A stretch of DNA of 64,000 nucleotides from Cornus controversa (taxonomy: Eukaryota > Streptophyta > Magnoliopsida > Cornales > Cornaceae): contig CM048851.1 of NCBI GenBank assembly GCA_026545225.1, positions 33,627,456 through 33,691,455 of the forward strand. Direction: 5' to 3'. Below are positions 47,351 to 58,242 of the stretch, one piece after another. The position numbers and the translations under genes are program-made. Position 1 is the first letter of the stretch, and every line of letters begins with the position of its first letter. The notes under the pieces were generated by a model. That model worked only from the letters and a program-made list of their open reading frames with translations, ran no database searches and was not told the DNA's origin.

Positions 47351-47559
47351 CTTGAGACCATGCAACCATTGAGTTTCTTTTGTAGGATTTGAATATGACC
47401 AGATAAATTTTTGAATAAGAGAGTTGATTTGGATGGTCACATTCTCAAGGAGAATAAAGACATTCATCTAATAGAGTTGGATGCTATACAGAACAGATTT
47501 GTATAGTTGCAGCCTGCCTGCATAAGAGGCTCTTACTAGTCTAATGAGAAATTCTGTTT

Positions 47560-48770
47560 GATATTTTCTCCACCAAATATATATAATCAATTGAACTCAA
47601 GCAACAGGAGATCAATGGGACACCTAGGTATTTAAAAGGAAGATTACCTATTATAAATTAGAGAAGATGAGAGATACTCTACTGAATGTGCTTAAATACT
47701 CCAGAGAAGTATATGTGGCTTTTGAGTGGATTAGCTAAGAAGTCAGAGAGAAAAAAGAAAATGTCCATGGCTTCTTTTAGAACTGAAACTGAGTTGCGAA
47801 TGCCTTTAGAGAACAGCCGCAAGTCATCAACAAATATATATAAGGTGAGATAAACTGAATGGTTGGCATCTCCAATGGCGGTGAAATTGAGGGTTATTCT
47901 GAGTGAGTCTGGAAAGGATGAGGAAGAAACCCTCTATTACAATGACAAAGAAGGATGGTGATAGAGGGTCACCTTGTCGGATGCCTCTGCCTCCTTTGAA
48001 AAAACCTTTACTTTCACTATTAATTGAGATGGAGTAAGAAGGATTAAATATACAATTAAAGGTTGATCCAATGAATAAAGATTAGAGGAAATCCCATTAG
48101 CTTGAGAGAGTCCAGGAGGAATTCCCATCATAGGGAATCAAAAGCTTTGCATAAGTCCACTTTCAATGCACATTTAGAAGGGTGAGAGTCCCTATGATAT
48201 CCTCTCAGAAGCTCTTAGGCAAAAAAATGGTATCTGCAATTCTTCCTCCTTTAATAAAAGTAGATTGTGAAGAATTGATGAATGAAGGAAGGACATGTTT
48301 CATCCTTTTTGCCAAGAGCTTGGAGATACCTTTATAGAGGAGATTGCAACATACAATTGGTCTGAAGTCACTGACTGTGGAGGAATTCTAAATGTTAGGA
48401 ACAAGAGTGATGAGGATACAGTTCACTTATTTTAACATCTGACCTAAAATGAAAAAGTCTTTGATAGCCATGGTAACCTCAGGCCCAATGATTGGCTAAC
48501 TTTTTTTTTTGAAAAAAAGGGCATTATATCTATCTGGCCCAGGTGATTTATCATTGGCAAATGAGAAGAAACACTTTGGATTTCAAAGTCTGTAGAAATA
48601 GAGGTGAGATGATGGTTGAAAATGGGATTAATAGGATGGGTAATGTACTGGGTGAATGATGGAAGACCTAGATAGGTAGGAGATGAACCAAGAAGAGTTT
48701 GGACATATGAAACGAAAGCAAATCTGATGGCATCCTTTTTAGTAATGGAAGATCCATCAAGGGATGACAA
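47560..48770 (-). pseudogene. LINE-3 reverse transcriptase, broken
   Basis: Reverse frames include IYIFVDDLRLFSKGI at 47842-47798, which keeps both catalytic aspartates, and at 48130-47937 fragments with the RT words FFKGGRGIRQGDPLS in a shifted frame. Upstream pieces to 48770 contain LPSFTQYITHPINP and DKSPGPDRYNAL-like text near 48540. Frameshifts every few hundred bases exclude function. Confidence 0.7.
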
Positions 48771-49894
48771 TTGAAGGATTTTATTTTTGTTAAACCTGTA
48801 GTTAGTAAATTAAAATAAATAGGATGTGTTGTGATATCCCTCAGCCAACCATTTAATTCTAGCTTTTTTGCTTTCACAACCTTTCTGCACAAATCTTGAG
48901 ATGGGAGTAGGTTTGAAGGAGCTACTTTTCAATGGTTGATTGACATCCGAAGGGTTGGAGTCAAGCAAAGTTTAACAAGTGACAAGGTCATCCTTACAAT
49001 ATCTAACTCTAGAGGTGAGATCATTGTGATATTTTCTGTTCAATGACTTAAGGGAAAATTTGAGAAGCTTGAGCTTTTGAACAACTCTAAACATAGGTGA
49101 GCTAATGATTGAGATGTTCCAAGTCTGTTGAACTATGGTTAGGAAGGAAGGATGGCAAGCCAGAAAGTTAAGAAATTTGAAGGGGAGAGCTCTTATGGGT
49201 GATGGAGAACCGAGTTTGATGATAATTGGGGAGTGATCAGAAACATTTTGAAGATGGTAAGAACAAGAGGATGATGAAAATATGGAGTTTCAGTGAGGGT
49301 TAACCATAACCCTGTCAAGCTTTCGGGACACAATAGCAATTCTAATACTTTGATTAATTATACCATGAATAAAAGATACCTGAGAAACAAAAATCTTTAA
49401 GCCCAATTGAATGGACACAATTCCTGAAGTCAGTCATCTCTAGAGTAAGTCTGATGTATCCACCATGTCTTTCATTTAAGTTCAAAACTGTGTTGAAATC
49501 TCTTACCAAAAGCCAAGGTTAATGATGGATGAGGTTTGAATGGGAGGTCAGGTTATATTAGAGCCTTTGCCTACCAGATCTTAAATTGAGCCCATAAATG
49601 AAGGAAACATTAAGAAATGAATGATTGGTGAGATCTCTAACAAGGAAATGAATAGTTTGGTCTGTGATTTGAAGCATCTGTAGACTATATTTGGAGTTGT
49701 AACTATAATATTAATCAAAATGTCATGATGGAGCATTATAACCCATAATTTTTTTAAAATATAATCTCTATTAGAGTGAGATATTTTGGTTTCCAATATA
49801 GCAAACATGGCAATATTTTGGTCAAAAAGAAGGCTTCTAATCTCAGCTTACTTAATAGGGGAATTGAGACCCCTAATATACAAACATATAAGGG

Positions 49895-51221
49895 TCATTT
49901 GGATGAGGATCGATAGCTTATCAGACCCCTAAACCTTTTGAGGGAGTACTTAGGTTGAGTGTTAACAACCTTGCCTTTGCCCTTGTTTTTGCCTTTACAT
50001 TTCATTGTTTTATTCTTGCTATTGGAATGGAATCCAACAGAAGAAAAGGTTAAGTCAGCTTCAAAACTACTTTCCTCCAACACCACATTAAGATCTGCAT
50101 TGGTGTCATCATGGGGTAATGAATCATCAATGGGATTAGAATCATTCTCCACTGCCTGTTTAAAGTTACATTTTGCATTATATCCATCATCATCATCAAA
50201 GAAATTTGAGAGTTTCAAATTGGTTTGAAAGATTTATGAGATTGGGAGTGGCTTTAAGGAAGATGAAGTTAGAGTGGGATGATTTGCTAGATTGGGAGTG
50301 CTGGGTTAGATGAGGGAGATTAGGTGTGGGGGTAAATTTAGCAAGATCAATAACAATGTTGATTTGTTTGTAACATTCAGTAGGTAAGGTAGTTAATTGA
50401 GGTGAGCTATTATCTATGTTCAATGTTTGGAGTGGTAGTGAAGGGCTAGAAAGGTAGGCATTAGGGTTAGAGATAGAAGAATGGGTAGAGTTTCTCACTG
50501 GGTGCGGCGTTTTAGTGACCAGAGTCAATTCCTTCTCAGCTTGAAGTAGGTATGGACAAACATTGTTGGTAATCGGAGAAATCATGGAACACTTAGCTAA
50601 GGGGTGGCTGAAGGTTTGGCAGGTGGAACAACAAGATGGCCTCCAAGCGTATTGGATTTCAATAGTGGTTGGCTCATTCATTCTAGTATTGAGGAGGAAG
50701 TGGTCTAGGAGAGAGCTAGAAGGTTTAATTTCTATGCATATCCTAGCATAGTCAAGTCTCTTGAGGTTTTGGGTGGTTTGGCCAACATAAAGTGGTCTTC
50801 CAATGGCACTTGCAATATAGCTTAGACCTTTTGAGGTCCAGAATTGAAGAGTTTTACCCAAATAGGAAGCTTGTTGTATGGGTCATCATGGAGTTGCAAA
50901 TTTATGGACCATGACCTTAGGCTAAGCTACTTGGTGGATAAGGTCCATGGACCATCTTGCAGGACTATGATAGCTAGTCGAGTCTTCATCCTTAAATTTG
51001 AAAATAAAGTATCCCTTAGTTATTGCGATTACCTCATTGAGGCCCTTCTTACTCCATAACTTGAATGCAGATGTATGAATAACCTTGAAATGAATATATG
51101 CATTATAAAAGTCAAAAAGGGTGAATTCCCATTCATTAGCACCTTCTGTGGAGACCTTTTTGGGAGGATCAACAAGCAGAGTACCATTAGATGAAGTGGG
51201 TCGGTAAAATTCAAAAATCAT
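49895..51221 (-). pseudogene. LINE-3 ORF1 (DUF4283-like, zinc knuckle), broken
   Basis: At 51221-50922 AFKLWSKKGLNEVIAITKGY and FIFKFKDEDS match the DUF4283 domain of plant LINE and related ORF1 proteins. At 50861-50196 LQFWTSKGLSYIASAIGRPL and RLDYARICIEI continue it, followed by a CCHC knuckle (C-x2-C-x4-H-x4-C) within the run CSTCQTFSHPLAKC. The 49895-50218 piece is a charged, low-complexity tail. ORF1 would coat the element RNA. At least two frame breaks separate the pieces. Confidence 0.75.
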
Positions 51222-51240
51222 TGACTTGAGATTGGGTGGT

Positions 51241-51644
51241 TTAGTTGGTTAAATGGTCTTTAAATATTAGCATATACTTCTTCTTTCTCTCTATTGAGAT
51301 TATAAAATTTTTGATATACCTTGTAGTACGGCAAAGTATTTATTTTTTTTCTCATTGAACTATAATGTACCTAATAGTATTTTTACCGTTCTATGGAGAA
51401 GTGAACTTTATAATAGTTTTTTCATTGATAATTATTGTGTTTATTTGTTTTGAGATTTCCTTGGTTATGTTACCTTAATTAGTTTTTTTTTTTTTTTGAT
51501 ATATAGGATATTAGCATATGTAATGAAATAGATATTTAATGAGTTTAAATTGGGATATATAGCTAGGGAAAATAAAACTAGAAAATATAGCTTAAATAAA
51601 ATTAAATGTATCAAAAGGAGGAGGCGGAAAGGGGAAAAAATATT
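51241..51644. other. Intergenic, no gene
   Basis: AT-rich with a T run at 51484-51498. No coding sequence or repeat boundary identified. Confidence 0.5.
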
Positions 51645-54534
51645 TGTAATACCTCGTAATTTTTGACGTCATTTATTTTAATTTAAATGCTTTATATATT
51701 TTTATTATTTTATGTGCATTGCTTTGTTGATTGTGTATTGATTGATTTAAATTTATTTCAGTGTTTTAAATGCTTTATATATTTCTATTATTTATGTGAA
51801 TTGCTTTGTTGATTGTGTATTGATGGATTTAAATTTTATTTGAGTGTTTTAAATTGCTAGGGAGTTTATTTTGTTTTATTTTTATTTTTATTTAATTCGG
51901 GTTGGACTGGTCTTTGGATTTTCTCTTATTTTTAATGTTGGATTGGGCAAGGGTGTAATTGGGTTGAGATGGGCTGGAAAGGCTACGCTAGGGGTATAAT
52001 TATTATGATGGGCTAGGGCTTGTTTTATTAATTTTTCCCTTTTTAAGTTTATTTAGTTTTAATTAGTTTTCTAGAAAAAAAATGATAATAGAATAAAAGA
52101 AAAGAGGGGATTATAATTTCTGCCGTGAGTTTTTACGCACAGAAATCAAAAGTGTAGACGAAAGAGAGAAGAGAGAGAATGAGCGATCAGGTGGACGAGT
52201 TTCGAATCGATAAAGAGGCAAGTTCGACTCTTCTCTTCCCCTTTGAATCTATATGCATAGTCTAGGTTTTGAGTCTATAATTATACCTGAAATTTTTTAT
52301 TTAATTTTATATTATTTGTTGTTGCTTTCTGTTGAAGAAATTCGTGAGATTTATTATGCTAACTGAATATAAGTGTAAAGATTTATATACGTATAGATAT
52401 ATGCATATATATATATATGATATATGTGTATGATGTATGAAAATCATATGAGCATGAATATAGGTTGGTAAAGGATGTTAATTTGTAACCTTTTGTGTTA
52501 TGGATGCTCTCGGGTAAACGACCATCCTTAGAAAATCAGATCGTTGAGGAATTGGGTTTTAATTTTTAAAATTTTGCGAAGAACCCTAGAACTTGTGAAT
52601 TGGGGGTTTCGATTCGGGCCATTTTTTATGGGACTTTTTACACCAATACGTAGCCCACACCTAGAGGAGAAGAACGGTGTGAAAATGGAGGTGAACGGTG
52701 ATCGGAGGTGGCCGGAGTGTCGCCGGAAAGGCCCCAACAGAGCGCTGTGCGCACTTGGGAAGAAGCCCCAGAGCTAGCGCTCCCCCAAGCACGTTGCCAG
52801 CGCGTGGGGGCGCGTCCGGCCGACACCGGAGAAATTTTTTTTGGGCCCCACTCGCAGGGGCCCACCTTTAAGCCCAGTTTGGGCCCATTCCGAATTAGTT
52901 TGCTATTTTTTTATTTTTGAAATTTTTGCAAAAACTTGAAATTTCAAAAAATCATCTTTTTAAAAATATTTAAATATTTCAAAAAATTCTCAAATTTTTA
53001 TTTCAACTTCCTGGGGGTTAAACAAACTTGGGTTTTAAATTTCATGTAGAAATGAGCTTCTTTTATGGTTATTTTTTTATTTTAAAGATTGTTTAAAATT
53101 AGGTTTTTATCTTCTTTTAATTAGAAAATATTTTAAAATTTTAGAAAAAAATTTCAAAAAATTTTGGTGATCTTTTGGGGACAGAATGCACTTGGGTTTT
53201 AAATATCAAGTCAAAAAGAGTTTTCCTTGTGATTAAATTAGTATTGAAAGTCTACCTCAAAACTAGATTTTTATTTTCTTAAATTTTGAAAAATCTTTAA
53301 AATTCTCAAAAAATTTTAAAAAATTTCAAAATAATTAAAAAGGGTTCTTAGGAACAGAATATGCCCGGAAACCTAAATTAGAGTTAGGTTTCGACTCCCT
53401 CGAAAATTTAAGTATATTAGAGGTTTGGTTGTGTGCTTGCTCATATAATTAGTGGTTGCATTATTTTACTCCTTAACTGTATTTTCTTTGAAATTATAAC
53501 TATCCATGTTATACCTGATTTTAATTTAATTGTGAATGAGTTATTTTATTGTGATGATTGAATTTCTGTTAGATCAAATTCATATGCTTGTGTAGTTTAA
53601 ATCTTTTCATATTTTTTTGTGTAGTAGGTTAGTTTGAGAGGCATGTAAGAATTGTCAGGGGGTATGTTAGGATTGCCAATACCTATTAAGGTATCTAAAG
53701 TTAAAGGAGACATGTAAAGATTGTCAGGGGGCATGTTAGGATTGTCAATACCTATTAAGGTATCTAAAGTTAAAGGAGACATGTAAGGATTGACAGGGAA
53801 CATGTCAGGATTAACAATACCTATTAAGGTATCGAATGATAATAATTGTGGCATGTCAGGATTGTGTAGAATTAATAAAATATATGCTTATGTTTCTTTG
53901 TTCTGAACTTAAAGAATGTGTTCATTTTTGTATGTTAAGGATTTGTTGGAACATTGTAAAAGATGATATTTATTTTGAAAACATGAACTGGATAAAGAAT
54001 GATCTATATGTTTACACCTATATATATTGTTCTCTTGTGTCCTTCATACTGAGGGTATGTATACTAGTTCTCTGATTGGAATATAATAGAGAGAACTTGC
54101 TCGTGGATTTAACCCACTTTGTTGATATTTCAGGTCTCAGGTCGGTTCCACCGCGAGGATAGAGTCTTGGGGGGTTTGGTGGTGGCAGACATCTCCTTTT
54201 ATCAGTTACAGAGTAGAAACTTATTCTCTTCTTCAAGTTCAAATTATGAACTTTTTTGAGACTTTGGTTGTTGGTTTTTAATTTAGAGTTAAAACTCTTG
54301 TTTTTTTTCGTTAAGGGGTCATTGGGTTACGAGAATTTCAAATTGTATTACCAAACACGTACTTTATTTATTTAATGTTTTATTTTGATTCGGATGGACT
54401 TTCTATTCCGTTTTTAAAGTTTATTTCATTCTGTATTTTGTACTCTATGATTATTGTTATTAGTTGTAAACATCTCTCAAATTTTGTATATGAGATTAAT
54501 CACCTTATGTGCGAAATTTTAGAGAAGTATTTTA
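51645..54534 (+). mobile_element. Solo LTR 3 (2.9 kb, TGTAATACCCCG family)
   Basis: It starts TGTAATACCTCG and ends AAGTATTTTA (TA in place of CA, a C-to-T change). Perfect target duplications ATATT lie at 51640-51644 and 54535-54539. The order of landmarks matches copy 1: GGCAAGTTCGACTCTTCTCT at about 52218, GC island at 52670-52875, the CCCTAGAACTTGTGAATTGG block at 52584, hairpin minisatellite at 53639-53835, TTTAACCCACTTTG at about 54107. It is closer to copy 1 than to copy 2. Confidence 0.9.
53639..53835 (+). repeat. Hairpin minisatellite in solo LTR 3 (three units of about 70 bp)
   Basis: Units start at about 53640, 53709 and 53778 with G(G/A)CATGTAA. Each contains the stem-loop ATACCT-ATTA-AGGTAT, a loop variant of the motif in copies 1 and 2. 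Confidence 0.85.
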
Positions 54535-54745
54535 ATATTTGACTGCGGTCAGAACCACAACTAAAAGCTATATTAATTGTGCTAAAAAAACGCAGTGAAA
54601 AGTCAGATAAAAATTATCAATAAAAACAAAATCCCAGTGGATACGAAAAAAAAATGCCAGTAATCTTTACCGACGGGACTTTTAGCAACTGATAGCAAAT
54701 CCGCCGGTAACCACCAGTAAAGTAATTTTAAAATGTTAAAAATAA

Positions 54746-56027
54746 GGGTCCGTTTGGTAACCGTTTGTGTTTAGTGTTTATTGTTTATATAAACAAATTT
54801 TTACGATAAACATGTTTGATAACTTTTGTTTTATTTATAAATTGTCAAAACGCTTTTAAAACAACACTGTTCATAAGCCTTCAAATCTTAAACACCAAAA
54901 TGATGTTTATTGTTTATGTTTATTAAAAAAAAAAAAAATTCTTTTTTTATCTAAAATGGTGATTATATTATTTTAATTAAAAATCAAAAATAAAAGTGAG
55001 AAAATGAAAAGAAAAAAATTATAAAAAACTATTGTTTGATACAATGATAAAAATATTAGAATTATCAAGTGTGAACAAAATTAAAGAGATGGTTACTTAG
55101 GGACACCCATACTAAAAAAAAAAAAGACCCCTTATTTGATGAAAAAAACAAAGAAGTCTCAACCATCTCCTTATCAAAGAAACAACAATGACATTTTGTA
55201 CACATATCATTCATTCATTTTCAGTGTTTAAAGAAACATAGAAATCAAAAAAATGAAAAAGAAAGTAGTAGCATAAGAAGTTTAAGAGAAAGAATATGCC
55301 CTCCAAATCCCTCTTCTCAGCCCATACAAATTGGACCGAACCAAACCGTTCATTATGGTTCCGATTCCGACTCTAAATTTTAGAAACCGTTCACTACGAT
55401 TCTGGTTTCAAGCCTTGGAACAGGAACTGAAACCGTTGAATATATATATATATATATAATAATAACATTTTGTTATGTAAAAAGTTTTAAACAATAAAGT
55501 TATTATAAGTATTATAAGGTTAAATACAACTCCTATAATAACCGAATTGAACCGAACTTATTTATTTCGGTTTTAAAATTAAAGAACCGTTGGGAACGGT
55601 TCTGATTCTTATCTTTCCAATAATTAAAAAGAACCGAATCGTGTGCATCCCCTTAGTTGTTAGGGCCTTCTGGGCTGTGGGTCATTCTAGATTTACAGTA
55701 TCATTTGCAGTGTGTAGATATATATGTAACCCAATATTATTTATTTCTTTTTATGCATATTTTTTGCTCTATTATTGTTGTATAGATTTGTTGTATCATA
55801 AACTTGACTTTTTATGCAGTTTATTGTGTTGATTTTTTTTATAAAAAAAAAAATAATTTAGGGTTAACAAACATATTTTTCTGTTTATGATTTTTAAAAT
55901 AAGTCAAACGTTTTTTCGTTATCAAACAACACTCATGTTTATGGATAAACAAAATCATAACATAAACACTGTTTATATAAATACTTAAATAATAAACGCT
56001 AAACATAAACGGTTGCCAAACGGACCC
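54746..56027. mobile_element. PIF/Harbinger-type non-autonomous element (1.28 kb)
   Basis: Terminal inverted repeats GGGTCCGTTTGGTAACCGTT and (mirror) GGGTCCGTTTGGCAACCGTT continue for about 80 bp. A 3 bp target duplication TAA (54743-54745, 56028-56030) is typical of PIF/Harbinger. No transposase is present. From about 55330 to 55655 it carries a GAACCG-rich insert ending GTGTGCATCCCCTTAG, resembling one end of the hAT MITE family seen at 46868. Confidence 0.88.
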
Positions 56028-56079
56028 TAAGTGGGACACGCATTGAAAGGTCCAAGGCCGGTGAGACCCAAGTAGAACC

Positions 56080-56590
56080 ATTTCAAAAGTTTAAAATATG
56101 GTAATTATCTTTTCCTTATTCAGGTTTGACTGAAGTTGTAGTTAATTTCTTGGCATGTATAAAGTACGGACGCACATTGAAAGGTCCAAGGCAACAATTG
56201 AAATTTTCAAATTTCCATATATTGTACGGTAGTCACTTTAAGTGACAATTGTAGGTAAGACCATGATTTGTAGGTTTGAACACTAAAAATGACTGTATAT
56301 CAATGAATGTATTGCATATAACTTCTAAATTAAAGAAATGTTCTCTAGAAATATTATTATTTGGTATGAATAATATTTTCTTGAATTTTAGTCTCACACG
56401 TGGGGATTGCCTGGCCTGGCCTGGTGCACGCCATGGGGGACTGCAAGATTGCTTGAGATGTCAAGAAACCGAACTAAATAATCTTTTAATAATTTCTTGT
56501 TGATCTCAACAATCTTAATTTTTTTGCAACTGGCAGCGCTTGTTTGCAAAGACGAGTAATAATGCTGAAAAATCAATTTAGGAATGCGAC
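56080..56590. other. Copy of the gene B upstream spacer, upstream of gene C
   Basis: Homologous to about 33838-34375 in the same orientation. Its left edge corresponds to sequence about 10-20 bp from the TATA box of gene B, and then homology stops near the Harbinger element. It looks like the relic of a promoter whose reverse-strand gene is gone. Confidence 0.7.
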
Positions 56591-57234
56591 TATAAAATGA
56601 CTCGGAATGAAATTACTATATCAGACAATAAAACCAGGGGCTGCTTGCTATCTCTAAAGACAGGAGAGCTCTAGATAATCCACATTCAACAACCAAGTGC
56701 AAGAACATGCATGTGATTTTCAATTCTCTGTATCTAAGTTTTTTATATGTTGAGTGTTGGAATGTTAGTTGTATTAAAGTATTTAATATATCAGTAAATT
56801 ATCAATTTTCATGAAATTAATAAAGTAGCGAAAAAGTGGATCAGAAAATGGAGGAGAAATTAAGCTGATGACGTTAACATAATAGCTGGTTTGTTAATAA
56901 AAAATATATATAAAAAAAAGGTGTTTCACAATAAATAGTACGTACAATACTTTGATATTTCGCTCAAAACTATTAAGTTTGAACTAATTTTTCTCCTTTT
57001 CTATCAATATATTCTAATTTTAAGATATCAATTACATGCAACCGAACATAATCTTTGTGTTCTTGGCTTAGTCTTAAAGGTGTAAAACTCTGAAGAATTC
57101 TCGAAGTCGCGAGTCTGAATATTATAATCGCGTTCCTCGGATGAATTTTCAACTATATTACTTGTCGAGCTTGCAATGGTAGGCACTTGCAGGATAAGAT
57201 TGTTGAGACTGACAGGATTTCTTACAGATTCATG
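56591..57234 (+). other. Upstream region of gene C
   Basis: From about 57060 it matches the gene A upstream region from about 12300 (TGAAGAATTCTC, GATGAATTTTCAAC, GTTGAGACTGACA). Before that nothing is recognised. Confidence 0.6.
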
Positions 57235-57552
57235 AGTTTCATTACACCAACTACAATTCTCTAATGGTCTAACGTTTTTTTTCGATAAGGATAATGGTCT
57301 AACCTACAAGTCTCATGTATACTGTTACTGAGTAGTGAGTACTATGCATCATATATAATGGAAATGTCCAACTTTTTTACCAGGAAATGTGTGAGTTTCA
57401 TTACATCAACTACAATTCTGTAATGGTCTAACCTTTTTTTTCGACAAGGATAATGGTCTAACCTACAAGTCTCATGTATACTGTTACTGAGTAGTGAGTA
57501 CTATGCAGCATATATAATGGAAATGTTCAACTTTTTTACCAGGAAATGTGTC
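57235..57552 (+). repeat. 159 bp tandem duplication in the gene C promoter
   Basis: Units 57235-57393 and 57394-57552 run from GAGTTTCATTACA to CCAGGAAATGTGT. Gene A has one unit only. Each unit contains an 18 bp insert (57275-57292 and 57434-57451) between two copies of TAATGGTCTAAC. Confidence 0.93.
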
Positions 57553-57666
57553 AACGTGGTACAATTTATTGTACGTACATACCCTAGAAACTACTACTTT
57601 GTCAAACTTGAATAAGAAAAGTCTCATTATATTATTTTTAACACTCCAAGCATGTACAACAGAGTC

Positions 57667-57674
57667 TATAAATA
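57667..57674 (+). promoter_or_regulatory. TATA box of gene C
   Basis: TATAAATA lies 164 bp before the ATG, at the same distance as in gene A, inside a nearly identical proximal promoter. Confidence 0.7.
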
Positions 57675-57837
57675 CCCTAACCATGCTATATCAAAAAGCA
57701 TTCATCAAGCGTTCAATACTTCTTCTCTAGTACTTCTTTTGAAACTTCAAAACTACCTACATTTTCTCCCTCAAGACTCATAATTAAAGCTCTCTCTCTC
57801 TCTCTTTCTTGCATATATTGCTTCTCCTGAATCTATC

Positions 57838-58147
57838 ATGGAAGCAGGACCACAATCACCGTTGCAACCACCAACTTATGGAAATGTAATCAGTGTTCTT
57901 AGTATTGATGGAGGTGGCATAAGAGGGATTATCCCAGGGATAATCCTTGGCTTTCTAGAGTCGCAGCTCCAGGTAGATACAAACTTTTCAATAAATCTTA
58001 AACTCATTCTACAACCAATGTGACTATATATATATATATATATATGCCTTTAATTTGTAGTAAAATGCTCTTTTTCATGCATGAAGAACACTGCATGCAT
58101 CAACTAAGTCCGATAATTAACTATTAAATTCTGTTTTTCTATTTAAG

Positions 58148-58242
<95 letters not shown>

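Larger units (their letters stand above)
45746..51240 (-). mobile_element. LINE-3: near full-length L1-type retrotransposon
   Basis: 5.5 kb on the reverse strand. ORF1 (51221-49895) has a DUF4283-like domain and a zinc knuckle. ORF2 follows: endonuclease fragments (FAILETKIS near 49805), RT with active-site box FVDD (47823-47834), and the C-terminal region interrupted by a hAT MITE (46868-47350). The 3' end is an A tail (T run at 45746-45753 on +) after CACTTAACTTACCG. Frames are broken at many places. No target duplication was found at the expected positions. Confidence 0.85.

Noticed and set aside
52528-52920. Four overlapping ORFs in solo LTR 3
   Set aside because: Same GC-rich LTR module as in copy 1; no frame is conserved between the copies.
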